64,000 bases of DNA from Mucilaginibacter sp. (lineage in GTDB: Bacteria > Bacteroidota > Bacteroidia > Sphingobacteriales > Sphingobacteriaceae): positions 40,955-104,954 of the forward strand of contig NZ_JANYGH010000014.1 of the NCBI RefSeq assembly GCF_025362475.1, read 5' to 3'. Both the position numbers and the translations under genes were made by a program. Positions 7,558 to 16,014 of the stretch are shown here, piece by piece. The notes under the pieces were generated by a model. It saw only the letters and a program-made list of their open reading frames with translations. It did not search any database and had not been told where the DNA came from. Position 1 is the first letter of the stretch. Every line of letters begins with the position of its first letter.

Positions 7558-9087
7558 ATGCAAGAAAAAATCCTCATTCTTGACTTTGGCTCGCAATTTA
7601 CCCAACTTATAGCGCGCCGTGTCAGGGAGCTCAATATTTACTGTGAGATCCACCCCTTCAATCATTATCCCGAAATTGACAGCACTGTAAAAGGTATCAT
7701 CCTTTCCGGCAGTCCTTATTCTGTACGCCAGGAAGATGCTCCCCGGTTTGATTTTGAGCAATTTCATAACACAAGGCCTATTTTAGGTGTTTGTTACGGA
7801 GCACAATATGTGGCACATTTCCACGGCGGCGAGGTATTGCCATCAAGCACACGGGAGTATGGTCGGGCTAATTTAGAATACGTTAACAAGGCAAATCCGC
7901 TGTTTAAAAATATACCTGAGAACTCGCAGGTTTGGATGTCGCATGCGGATACCATATCAAGCATTGGTGATAACTTTGAGATCATAGCCAGTACAGATAC
8001 CGTAAAAATTGCGGCTTACCAGGTAACCGGTACTCAAACTTACGGTATCCAGTTTCACCCGGAAGTAACCCATAGTATTGATGGGAAGCAATTGTTAGAG
8101 AACTTTTTAGTTGATATCTGCGGATGTCACCAGGATTGGACTCCCGATTCGTTCATCGAAACTACTATTGCCGCCCTAAAAGAAAAATTAGGCGATGATA
8201 AAGTAGTATTAGGTCTATCTGGTGGTGTTGATTCATCAGTAGCCGCGGTATTGCTGCACCATGCCATCGGCACAAATTTGCATTGTATATTTGTTGATAA
8301 CGGCCTTTTGCGTAAGGATGAATACGAGCAGGTGCTTGATTCATACAAACACATGGGCTTAAATATAAAAGGTATTGACGCCAAGGATCGTTTTTACGAT
8401 GCGCTGGCGGGCCTAAGCGATCCTGAAAAGAAACGTAAGGCAATAGGCCGTGTGTTTATCGAGGTATTTGATGATGCCGCTCACGAGGTTCAGGATGTTA
8501 AATGGCTGGGCCAGGGTACTATTTACCCGGATATTATCGAGTCGGTTTCTGTTAAAGGGCCGTCGGCTACCATTAAATCGCACCACAACGTTGGCGGGCT
8601 TCCCGATTTTATGAAACTAAAGGTTGTTGAACCTTTAAATACCCTGTTTAAAGACGAAGTAAGGCGTGTTGGTAAGGCATTAGGTATTGATCCTAATATT
8701 TTAGGCAGGCATCCTTTTCCTGGTCCGGGACTGGCAATCAGGATATTAGGTGATGTAACCCCGCAAAAAGTTGCTATATTACAAGAGGCTGATGCGATTT
8801 ATATCAACAATTTGCGGTCATACGGTGTTTACGATAAGGTTTGGCAGGCCGGCGCGATATTTTTGCCGGTACAGTCGGTAGGAGTAATGGGCGATGAGCG
8901 TACTTACGAGAACGTAATTTGCCTGCGCGCTGTAGAGTCACTGGATGGAATGACAGCCGATTGGTGCCATTTACCTTATGATCTGCTGGCCAAGATCAGT
9001 AACGAGATCATCAATAACGTAAAAGGAATTAACCGGGTAGTATATGATATCAGTTCGAAACCGCCTGCCACAATTGAGTGGGAATAA
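7558..9087 (+). CDS. guaA: GMP synthase (glutamine-hydrolysing)
   Basis: 509 residues from the ATG at 7558; an in-frame TTG at 7552 lies within the promoter. It aminates XMP to GMP with ATP and glutamine, the last step of guanine nucleotide synthesis. The N-terminal class I glutamine amidotransferase has its nucleophile in GVCYGAQ (Cys near 79) and the His/Glu pair in FHPEVTHS. The ATP pyrophosphatase domain carries the P-loop SGGVDSSV near residue 221. The C-terminal dimerisation domain ends with KPPATIEWE, as in the family. Length is normal. It heads an operon with the next two genes, which overlap each other and this gene's 3' end. Confidence 0.97.
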   Translation: MQEKILILDFGSQFTQLIARRVRELNIYCEIHPFNHYPEIDSTVKGIILSGSPYSVRQEDAPRFDFEQFHNTRPILGVCYGAQYVAHFHGGEVLPSSTREYGRANLEYVNKANPLFKNIPENSQVWMSHADTISSIGDNFEIIASTDTVKIAAYQVTGTQTYGIQFHPEVTHSIDGKQLLENFLVDICGCHQDWTPDSFIETTIAALKEKLGDDKVVLGLSGGVDSSVAAVLLHHAIGTNLHCIFVDNGLLRKDEYEQVLDSYKHMGLNIKGIDAKDRFYDALAGLSDPEKKRKAIGRVFIEVFDDAAHEVQDVKWLGQGTIYPDIIESVSVKGPSATIKSHHNVGGLPDFMKLKVVEPLNTLFKDEVRRVGKALGIDPNILGRHPFPGPGLAIRILGDVTPQKVAILQEADAIYINNLRSYGVYDKVWQAGAIFLPVQSVGVMGDERTYENVICLRAVESLDGMTADWCHLPYDLLAKISNEIINNVKGINRVVYDISSKPPATIEWE

Positions 9088-10291
9088 ATGGTTATTATTT
9101 TTTATAGCGGTAATGTTACTGGCTGCATGTTCTCCAAAACTGCGGCCGGTAACTGCACCCGTAAAAAAACAAACTGAAAAGGAACCCGAAAAGAAGGTTG
9201 CCGAAAAAGCAACTACCAAACCGGCGGAAGCAAAACAGCTAAATATAGCCATGATTCTGCCTATGGGCCTGGATCACCTGAAACCGGGGGCAAAATATAC
9301 TTCGGCGGGCTTAACAAAAGCCAACATGAGCGTGGAGTATTACCAGGGTTTTAAAATGGCTTTGGATTCATTAACTGCTGCCGGCGCTAATTTTAAACTG
9401 CATTTATACGACTCGAAGGATGATGCCGCACAGGCTCACAGCCTTGCCTTTAACCCGCTCATTAAAAATAGCGACCTGATAGTTGGCCCTGTTTTTCCTG
9501 ATGGCATAAAAGTGTTTGCCGAGGTGCTCAATACAAAAGCACCAATTGTTTCACCGCTTTCGCCTGCATCGCCTGCCACCATCAACAGCCGTAATTTGAT
9601 CACTGTAATGCCGCCTTTGGAGTACCATGGCTGGGGCGCAGCGCAATATATCTGCAATAAATTAAAGCCTAAAAAAATCTTTATTCTACGTTCGGGATTC
9701 AGTCAGGAGCAAGATTATGTAAGGGGCTTTAAAAATGCTACGGATAGTTTAAGTAAAAAGAAGGTTAAAATAATTACCGTTATCATATCAAAAGGGCAGT
9801 TGGCCGGGCTAATTCCCCAGCTTTCAAAAACTGAGCAAAATGTATTTGTTGTAGCCGCTACCGATCAGGCGTTTTTAAGCGTAACCCTCCGGTCGTTAGA
9901 TACGTTGAACAGGCATTATCCGGTGGTGCTGTTTGGGCACCCGAGCTGGGAGAAATACAGTTTTTTGAAAGTGGATATTTTGCAGCGCTTAAAAACCCAT
10001 ATTACATCTGCAGACCAGGTTGATTACAAGTCTGATGCCAGTATGGAGTTTATCAGGGTATATCACCGGCTTTACCATGTTGAACCTACCGATTATGCCA
10101 TAAAGGGGTTTGATGAAGGTTTATTTTTTGGTAAACAGCTGATTGATAATAATTTTGAAGCATTGGATAAGGCGGATTTTACCGGCTTGCACAATAATTT
10201 TCACTTTGAAAAAAAGGGACCATTAGGGTGGGTGAACACGCATGTTAATATATTAATGTACAGTAACTTTGAGCTAAAACAGGTAGAATGA
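9044..10291 (+). CDS. Lipoprotein with periplasmic-binding-protein type 1 fold
   Basis: 415 residues from the ATG at 9044, overlapping the end of guaA by 44 nt; a TTG at 9074 would give a shorter signal peptide and is a fair alternative. The hydrophobic run ends in a lipobox, LLAAC (Cys29 in the longer form), and is followed by a Lys/Glu/Pro-rich linker and then a receptor-ligand-binding domain (NIAMILPMG..., [23 protein letters not shown]). This fold is shared by branched-chain amino acid ABC receptors and by LpoA-type activators of penicillin-binding proteins. No transporter genes are adjacent, so a cell-envelope role is as likely as transport. It overlaps the next gene by ATGA. Confidence 0.8.
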   Translation: MISVRNRLPQLSGNKWLLFFIAVMLLAACSPKLRPVTAPVKKQTEKEPEKKVAEKATTKPAEAKQLNIAMILPMGLDHLKPGAKYTSAGLTKANMSVEYYQGFKMALDSLTAAGANFKLHLYDSKDDAAQAHSLAFNPLIKNSDLIVGPVFPDGIKVFAEVLNTKAPIVSPLSPASPATINSRNLITVMPPLEYHGWGAAQYICNKLKPKKIFILRSGFSQEQDYVRGFKNATDSLSKKKVKIITVIISKGQLAGLIPQLSKTEQNVFVVAATDQAFLSVTLRSLDTLNRHYPVVLFGHPSWEKYSFLKVDILQRLKTHITSADQVDYKSDASMEFIRVYHRLYHVEPTDYAIKGFDEGLFFGKQLIDNNFEALDKADFTGLHNNFHFEKKGPLGWVNTHVNILMYSNFELKQVE

Positions 10292-11451
10292 AGGCAATAA
10301 ATCAACTTAAAACGTTTCAGCGAATAATAGGTGAATACCCGGTTGATACGCCATTAAGTAAATTTTTACCAGGGTTTTACAGGCAAAACAAGCAGATGGG
10401 ATCTACCGATAGGCGGGTAGCCAATCGTTTAATATATAACTATTTCCGCATAGGGCAGGCTTTGCCCAACCTGGCTACAGATGAACGGCTGATTGTTGCC
10501 GAATTTTTATGCAATACCCAAAGCAATTCCTTTTTACAGCATTTTAAACCCGATTGGGCCGCTTGTATAAATTTTAATGTTGATGATAAGCTTGCCCTGG
10601 TAAAAAATGCTTACCCGGCTTTTAAGCTGGAGGATGTGTTTCCGTGGATGGATCAGGTTTCTGACGGAATAGACAAAGACGCGTTTTTAAAATCTTTTTT
10701 TTGCCAGCCCGATCTTTTTATACGCGTGCGTAATAATTACGATCACCTGGTAAAGGCCGAATTGACTAAAGCCGAGATAGCGTTTAAGGATGAAGGTAAC
10801 GGATGTTATTCACTACCCAATGGTACCCGCTTAGAAACCATATTTCCTAAACAGCATTGGTTTGAAGTGCAGGATCTTTCATCGCAGCAAACTGGCGGGT
10901 TTTTTAAGCCAAAGCGTTGGGATAGCTGGTGGGATGCCTGCGCGGCATCGGGCGGTAAATCGCTGTTGTTGCATGAGGACGAGCCAAATATAAAATTGGT
11001 GGTTTCGGATATTCGCGAGTCAGTACTCGCTAACCTGGATGAGCGTTTCCAATTGGCGGGCCTAACCAAGTATCAGAAAAAAGTATTGGACCTGACTACC
11101 AACATTGACCAATCCCTGCATGACTATGAATTTGACGGCATTATTTTAGATGCCCCCTGCAGCGGCTCGGGCACCTGGGGCCGTACGCCCGAAATGATAG
11201 CCCAGTTTATGCCGCCGAAAATTGAATTTTTTCAGCGCCTGCAAAAAAGTATCGCGCAAAACGTGGTAAAATACTTAAAACCTGGCAAGCCATTGATTTA
11301 TATCACCTGCTCGGCCTTTAAAGGCGAGAATGAGGAAGTGGTTGATTATTTGGTAAAGGAATTGGGTTTAAAGCTTGAAGAAAGCAAGGTGCTGAAAGGA
11401 TACGAGCATAAGGCTGATACCATGTTTGTGGCAAGGTTGTTAGGAGTTTGA
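10288..11451 (+). CDS. RsmB/NOP-family rRNA cytosine-C5 methyltransferase
   Basis: 387 residues. The start ATG overlaps the upstream stop in ATGA, implying translational coupling. The catalytic half shows the SAM-binding region at about 210-260, motif IV DAPCSGSGTWG near 287-297 and motif VI YITCSAFKGENEE near 345-355. The cysteines in PCSG and TCS are the release and nucleophile residues of the RsmB/NOP2 m5C methyltransferases. The N-terminal part is shorter and more divergent than in E. coli RsmB. The normal SAM motif I is weakly preserved (CAASGGKSLLL in place of CAAPGGK). The target is probably 16S rRNA; the exact position is unknown. Confidence 0.85.
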   Translation: MKAINQLKTFQRIIGEYPVDTPLSKFLPGFYRQNKQMGSTDRRVANRLIYNYFRIGQALPNLATDERLIVAEFLCNTQSNSFLQHFKPDWAACINFNVDDKLALVKNAYPAFKLEDVFPWMDQVSDGIDKDAFLKSFFCQPDLFIRVRNNYDHLVKAELTKAEIAFKDEGNGCYSLPNGTRLETIFPKQHWFEVQDLSSQQTGGFFKPKRWDSWWDACAASGGKSLLLHEDEPNIKLVVSDIRESVLANLDERFQLAGLTKYQKKVLDLTTNIDQSLHDYEFDGIILDAPCSGSGTWGRTPEMIAQFMPPKIEFFQRLQKSIAQNVVKYLKPGKPLIYITCSAFKGENEEVVDYLVKELGLKLEESKVLKGYEHKADTMFVARLLGV

Positions 11452-11492
11452 AAAATGGCTGATTGGAGGATTTGAAAATGATTTGCTTCTGT

Positions 11493-11500
11493 TATCTTTA
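11493..11500 (+). promoter_or_regulatory. -7 element TATCTTTA
   Basis: TATCTTTA lies 7 nt before the ATG at 11508, the same arrangement as for the genes at 940, 6713 and 7558, and indicates a separate promoter and a near-leaderless transcript for the acyltransferase gene. Confidence 0.55.
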
Positions 11501-11507
11501 GGCCTGC

Positions 11508-12647
11508 ATGGGTGATCAAAAAGTAAGAGTATTCGGGCTTGATTTTTTAAGATGCATCGCGATAATTTTAGTATTAATAGCGCATACTTTTTCTTTAAAA
11601 TTCGCAAATCCCACCCTTGAAATCATTACTCGCTATTGGGGTTTAATAGGCGTTGAAGCTTTCTTTGTACTGAGCGGTTTTTTAATCGGAAGTATTTTAA
11701 TAAAGACCCATAATTATTCGGGCATTACAAGCTTTTCTTCCATAAAGTTATTTTGGATCCGGCGCTGGTTCAGAACGCTCCCCAACTATTACCTGGTGAT
11801 CATCATTTATGAACTGTTGTACTATCCAAGTTACCACCACCTTATTTTTAGCGTAAGTAATAATTTTACTTATTTGGTTTTTTTGCAAAACTTTTATACC
11901 CCAATGCCCGAAAATATATTTGGTGTATCATGGAGTCTAAGTATCGAAGAGTGGTTTTATTTACTGTTTCCCTTATTCCTGTTTGGGATGCAATACCTCA
12001 TTAAAAGTAAACCAAAAGCATTTTTAGTTGTCGCTCTCGTTTTTGTTTTGTTCCCGCTTTTACTCCGGGTTTATTTAGCGTTAAATAATATGGATTTAAA
12101 ATGGGATCAGGGCTTCAGAAAAATGGTTCCGCTTAGGCTTGATGCCATTGGTACAGGCGTGTTGTTATCTTACCTGAAATATTACCACGCAGACTTTTTT
12201 TATAAATATAAAGGCTTATTTTTCTCCATTGGATTAGCCCTGTTTATTGGGGTTATCAGCTTTTTTTATAGTTCTGGTTTACTTCATATTCCTTACTCAG
12301 ATATTTTACAAAAAACAGTTGTGTTTACTTTTTTGAGTGTGTCCCTTGCCGCGCTCATTCCGTTGATGTATGAAATAAAAGCAAATAAGATCAGTAAGTT
12401 TATTCGGGGCCCCGTTACCTTTATTAGCCTCATATCGTATTCGCTTTACCTGTTACATCCTATTGTTATCATGGTGGTTTTCATATTTTCTAAAAAGTTT
12501 AACTGGAAGCTGAACGGGTATGCTTATATTACTGTAGTTTGGGTATTAACTATAGTTGTATCTTATCTGCAATATCATTTCTTCGAGCGTAAAATGACCG
12601 CATTAAGGGAAAAGTTTAGCAAAGGAAAACGAGTTACCGCGTTATAG
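11508..12647 (+). CDS. Acyltransferase family 3 (OafA/YrhL-like) membrane protein
   Basis: 379 residues with about ten transmembrane segments. The opening block GLDFLRCIAIILVLIAHTFS contains the conserved R and the catalytic His of acyltransferase family 3 (PF01757). Further family marks are EAFFVLSGFLIG, IRRWFRTLPNYY and SWSLSIEEWFYLLFP. Such proteins transfer acetyl or other acyl groups onto surface polysaccharides, O-antigen or exported sugars. There is no SGNH domain at the C-terminus. It stands alone with its own promoter, so the acceptor is not suggested by neighbours. Confidence 0.88.
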   Translation: MGDQKVRVFGLDFLRCIAIILVLIAHTFSLKFANPTLEIITRYWGLIGVEAFFVLSGFLIGSILIKTHNYSGITSFSSIKLFWIRRWFRTLPNYYLVIIIYELLYYPSYHHLIFSVSNNFTYLVFLQNFYTPMPENIFGVSWSLSIEEWFYLLFPLFLFGMQYLIKSKPKAFLVVALVFVLFPLLLRVYLALNNMDLKWDQGFRKMVPLRLDAIGTGVLLSYLKYYHADFFYKYKGLFFSIGLALFIGVISFFYSSGLLHIPYSDILQKTVVFTFLSVSLAALIPLMYEIKANKISKFIRGPVTFISLISYSLYLLHPIVIMVVFIFSKKFNWKLNGYAYITVVWVLTIVVSYLQYHFFERKMTALREKFSKGKRVTAL

Positions 12648-12708
12648 CTGATGGTAGAGTTTGTTCTTGCAGCTCCATCTGCACATCTGAAATCTATCAT
12701 CTGCACAT

Positions 12709-13278
12709 CTACAAATGCGTATTAGCCCTAAACAGCTTTATCGCGATAGCCAGCAAAATAATTCCGAAAGATTTACGCAGGATACTTAAACCCACCGGGC
12801 CTAAAAGCTTTTCCAGGAATTTTACATTTTTTAATACAATATAAACAACTATGGTATTGAGTATAATACCAACTATAATGTTTTGCGTTTGATACTGCGA
12901 TTTTAACGAAAGTAGGGTGGTCATGGTTCCTGCACCAGCAATAAGCGGAAAGGCGATAGGGACAATGGACGCTGACTGTGGAATCTCTTCTTTAAAAAAG
13001 TCGACCCCTAGCACCATCTCCATGGCTATAATAAATATCACCAGCGAACCTGCTATAGCAAAAGACGATATATCTAAACCGATAATAGCTAATAGTTCAT
13101 CGCCAACAAACAAAAAAACAACCATTAAAACCAACACCGCTATACTTGCCTTTTCCGATTCGATATGCCCTACACGTTGGCGCACCTGGATAATTACAGG
13201 TATAGCGCCCAGTATATCAATAATGGCAAAGAGGATCATCGTAACGGATAATATTTCCCTGAAAATTAGTGGCTGCAT
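12709..13278 (-). CDS. MarC family integral membrane protein
   Basis: 189 residues and six predicted membrane segments. The start FREILSVTMILFAIIDILGAIPV, the block AGSLVIFIIAMEMVLG and the segment IPIAFPLIAGAGTMTTLLS place it in the MarC (UPF0056) family, whose transport role is unsettled. It converges with the acyltransferase gene (61-nt gap) and is a single gene on the minus strand, preceded at 13279-13386 by a short A+T-rich spacer. Length is slightly below the usual 200-215 residues. Confidence 0.88.
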   Translation of the reverse strand: MQPLIFREILSVTMILFAIIDILGAIPVIIQVRQRVGHIESEKASIAVLVLMVVFLFVGDELLAIIGLDISSFAIAGSLVIFIIAMEMVLGVDFFKEEIPQSASIVPIAFPLIAGAGTMTTLLSLKSQYQTQNIIVGIILNTIVVYIVLKNVKFLEKLLGPVGLSILRKSFGIILLAIAIKLFRANTHL

Positions 13279-13386
13279 GGTGATAGTGTTTTGTTTATTT
13301 TGACTTTGACCGGAAACTTAAAGCTGTTACAATTAAAATCAGTATGAAGATAATAAGAAAATACTACGAACTAATAAATATAAGGC

Positions 13387-13425
13387 AACAAAAAAGGTTC
13401 TGAAAAATCCAGAACCTTTTTTGTT
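13387..13425 (-). terminator. Intrinsic terminator after the APC permease
   Basis: A perfect 16-bp stem (13387-13402 with 13410-13425) around a 7-nt loop. The arms contain AAAAAAGG / CCTTTTTT, so the hairpin ends in a T run on either strand. It lies 20 nt beyond the stop of the minus-strand permease gene. Confidence 0.9.
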
Positions 13426-13445
13426 ATTATTAATATAGTTCTATG

Positions 13446-15005
13446 TTATTCAACATATTTTGGATTAATAGGATCAACGGCGGCTTCAACCTTGCCATGC
13501 CTAACGTGCGAACGTTTAATGCTGTAACCAAAATAGATTACAAAGCCTATTAGTAACCAAACAATTAGCCTTGCCCAGTTTTCCCAGCCTTCAGAAGCAA
13601 TCATACCTAAGCAGATCAGCGCGCCAAGCGGGCAAACAATGTAATAAATAGGTGTTTTGAACGGACGAACCAAATGTGGATCGGTATTACGTAAGATCAT
13701 GATACCAAAACAAACCAGTACGAATGCGAACAGGGTACCTATACTTACCATGTCACCCACTATCCTGTCAGGAATGAAACCTGCAAACAGGGATACAAAA
13801 CCGAAGAATAACCATTGCGATTTGTAAGGTGTTTGGAATTTAGGGTGTAGTTTGGAGAAGATCTTAGGGATTAAACCATCAGTACTCATGGTATAGAATA
13901 CACGGGTTTGGCCCATTAACATCACGAGGATAACTGATGAGAAACCTGCAAGGATAGACACTGTTACAAGGTTAGCCAACCAATGGTAGCTTGGACCCAT
14001 AGCAGCTTTAATAGCATAAGTTACAGATGCTTCTTTACCCTGGATAAGGAATTCTTTGTATGATACCAAACCGGTTAATACGTGAGAGAACAAGATGTAA
14101 AGTGCAGTACAGATAACCAATGATATCAGGATACCTTTAGGCATATCTCTTTGCGGATTTTTTGCTTCCTGCGCGGCAGTTGAAACGGCATCAAAACCAA
14201 TAAAAGCGAAGAATACCACACTGGCACCACGTAATACACCAAGCCAGCCATGATTAAAGGTATCACCATAATTTACAACACCTGTGCTCACTTTTACTGT
14301 GCCCGCATCAGCAGGGATCATGTATGGAGTGTGCAACGCAGGGTTTATAAAATGCCAGCCTAAACCAATTATCATTAATACAATGGCAACTTTAATAACC
14401 ACAATAATGTTGTTTACCATGGCAGATTCTGCTGTACCTTTTATAAGTAATAAGGTTAACAGGAACAGGATCAGGATAGCTGGTAAGTTGACAATACCCC
14501 TGGTGCCCACTTCTGCGGCATACATACCAGCGGTTGTGTTGGATGTTTCAAAAAACGAGTGCGCCCATTGATAGGGTATGTGCACATTAAAAAAGGTGTG
14601 TAAAAACTCGTTAAAGTACTGCGACCATCCAATGGATACTGTTGCTGCACCTAATGCATACTCCAATACCAAATCCCATCCAATTATCCAGGCAATAAAC
14701 TCGCCCATGGTTGCGTATGAATAGGTGTAAGCCGAACCGGCAATAGGGATCATACTGGCAAATTCTGCATAGCATAAACCGGCCAGCGCGCAACCAGATG
14801 CGGCTATAAGGAATGAAATGGTAACAGCCGGACCGGCATGTTCACCCGCGGCTGCTGCCGTTCGCACAAAGATACCGGCGCCAATAATTGCACCAATACC
14901 CAAAGCTATAAGCGATCCAACGCCTAAAGTCCTTTTCAGCGTTTTCTCCGTTTCTGCCGAAGCAGCCATCAATTGCGCAATAGGTTTTTTAATAAATAAC
15001 TTCAT
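13446..15005 (-). CDS. APC superfamily amino acid permease (cationic amino acid transporter type)
   Basis: 519 residues and about 12-14 membrane segments. TLGVGSLIALGIGAIIGAGIFV at residues 27-48 is the unwound helix-1 signature of APC transporters. The segment FFAFIGFDAVSTAAQEAKNPQRD near residue 270, and overall size, match the cationic amino acid transporter (CAT/YfnA) branch. It would import amino acids by proton symport at the inner membrane. The substrate is not determined. It is a monocistronic gene with a strong terminator; the 5' flank is a 1-kb gene-free region. Confidence 0.88.
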   Translation of the reverse strand: MKLFIKKPIAQLMAASAETEKTLKRTLGVGSLIALGIGAIIGAGIFVRTAAAAGEHAGPAVTISFLIAASGCALAGLCYAEFASMIPIAGSAYTYSYATMGEFIAWIIGWDLVLEYALGAATVSIGWSQYFNEFLHTFFNVHIPYQWAHSFFETSNTTAGMYAAEVGTRGIVNLPAILILFLLTLLLIKGTAESAMVNNIIVVIKVAIVLMIIGLGWHFINPALHTPYMIPADAGTVKVSTGVVNYGDTFNHGWLGVLRGASVVFFAFIGFDAVSTAAQEAKNPQRDMPKGILISLVICTALYILFSHVLTGLVSYKEFLIQGKEASVTYAIKAAMGPSYHWLANLVTVSILAGFSSVILVMLMGQTRVFYTMSTDGLIPKIFSKLHPKFQTPYKSQWLFFGFVSLFAGFIPDRIVGDMVSIGTLFAFVLVCFGIMILRNTDPHLVRPFKTPIYYIVCPLGALICLGMIASEGWENWARLIVWLLIGFVIYFGYSIKRSHVRHGKVEAAVDPINPKYVE

Positions 15006-15803
15006 TTTAAATTAGTAAGATCAGTCTAAAAAATTAAAAATTTACATTTCCCCAAACGTACTTAAATTTATTGAAAAGATAAAGGGCCGAATGTAAGAAT
15101 GGATGCGCATAAATTACCCCAATTAAAGTTGGGAAAAGCGGACGGGATTGATTTTACTTGTAGATGAGTAAGTACCTCATTTGTTGTGCAATTGGATAAA
15201 TAATAGTGTCTTGATAACACTCCTGTTTTTAAGGAAAAAAAAATTAATTGTGTTGTGGAAACAGGGCGGAAATTGTTTGGTAAATAAAGAAGATTTGAGC
15301 GCAAATGTTGACCGAACCTTGTTTTGTTTATGCAAATTAATCTTTAACACCCGGAGCTGTTGTTGCCGATAACAATACTCAAGGGTGATGGAAAAGGCTG
15401 TTTAGCTTTTAAAAAGCAGGAGTATGCTATAATAGAATGATAAATTTCCCCTTTTCTTGTCAACAGATAAGTTTCGGGCGAAATAGGGCAGAACAATGGT
15501 GGCCTGTGTGCTGGAAAAGGGTATTAGCGATTTTGCCGCAGAGGGATGAGCGAACAAAGTGGGGCAAATTCGCGGCCCGCGGTTCTGCCCGATTTGCAGG
15601 GCAAAGGCCTTGTGCGGCAAAGAAACCTCTCTGCTGACTTGAATTTTGGTTACTTTGTTTCAAGACAAAGTAACAGCCCTCCCGCGGCAACTGAGCGGGC
15701 CAATGTTGTTTATATGCAAAAAATAAAGTTAGAACCTAAATAGCTGCTCTGTAAATTGGAGAGTGTTTTGAGTCTACCCATAACATTTTTCGAAAAAAAA
15801 CTT

Positions 15804-15901
15804 TTTGTCATCCTGAACGCAGTGAAGGATCTGTTATTCGCCCTGCTTCTTCGCCCTGTACAGTCTGTGAATAGATCATTCACTGCGTTCAGGATGACAA
15901 A
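15804..15901 (+). repeat. 98-bp palindromic element (GTCATCCTGAACG... family)
   Basis: Arms 15804-15832 and 15873-15901 are 29-bp reverse complements with a single mismatch (TTTGTCATCCTGAACGCAGT and its partner). The centre holds GCCCTGCTTCTTCGCCCTGT. A relative in the opposite orientation lies at 23961-24057. Confidence 0.9.
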
Positions 15902-15965
15902 CCTTTAAAAACGTCATTTTCCTTTTAGTGTCCACCGGACGTTAAAACGTGCAATAACAACCAAA

Positions 15966-15992
15966 AAAAGCCACCCTCATCAGGTGGCTTTT
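15966..15992 (-). terminator. Intrinsic terminator of hppA
   Basis: AAAAGCCACC (15966-15975) pairs with GGTGGCTTTT (15983-15992) around a 7-nt loop. On the minus strand the stem is followed by a T run. It lies 22 nt beyond the hppA stop. Confidence 0.88.
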
Positions 15993-16014
15993 CCTAAATA
16001 TCCCAAACTGGTTA

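Larger units (their letters stand above)
15006..16014. other. Gene-free region of about 1 kb with repeat remnants
   Basis: No ORF here resembles a protein: the longest, about 60-78 codons, lie on both strands over the same bases. 15006-15440 is A+T-rich and I recognise nothing in it beyond presumed promoter sequence for the permease. 15470-15720 is G+C-richer and contains the hairpin GGTTACTTTG...CAAAGTAAC at about 15649-15673, a type of dispersed intergenic repeat. 15804-15901 is a second hairpin element. 15966-15992 is the hppA terminator. Confidence 0.7.

Noticed and set aside
12917..13303. Plus-strand ORF of 128 codons opposite MarC
   Set aside because: Antisense to a clear MarC gene and composition-driven.
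15402..15743. Overlapping ORFs of about 60-76 codons in the gap before hppA
   Set aside because: They run on both strands over the same bases, resemble no protein, and fall in a repeat-like stretch.
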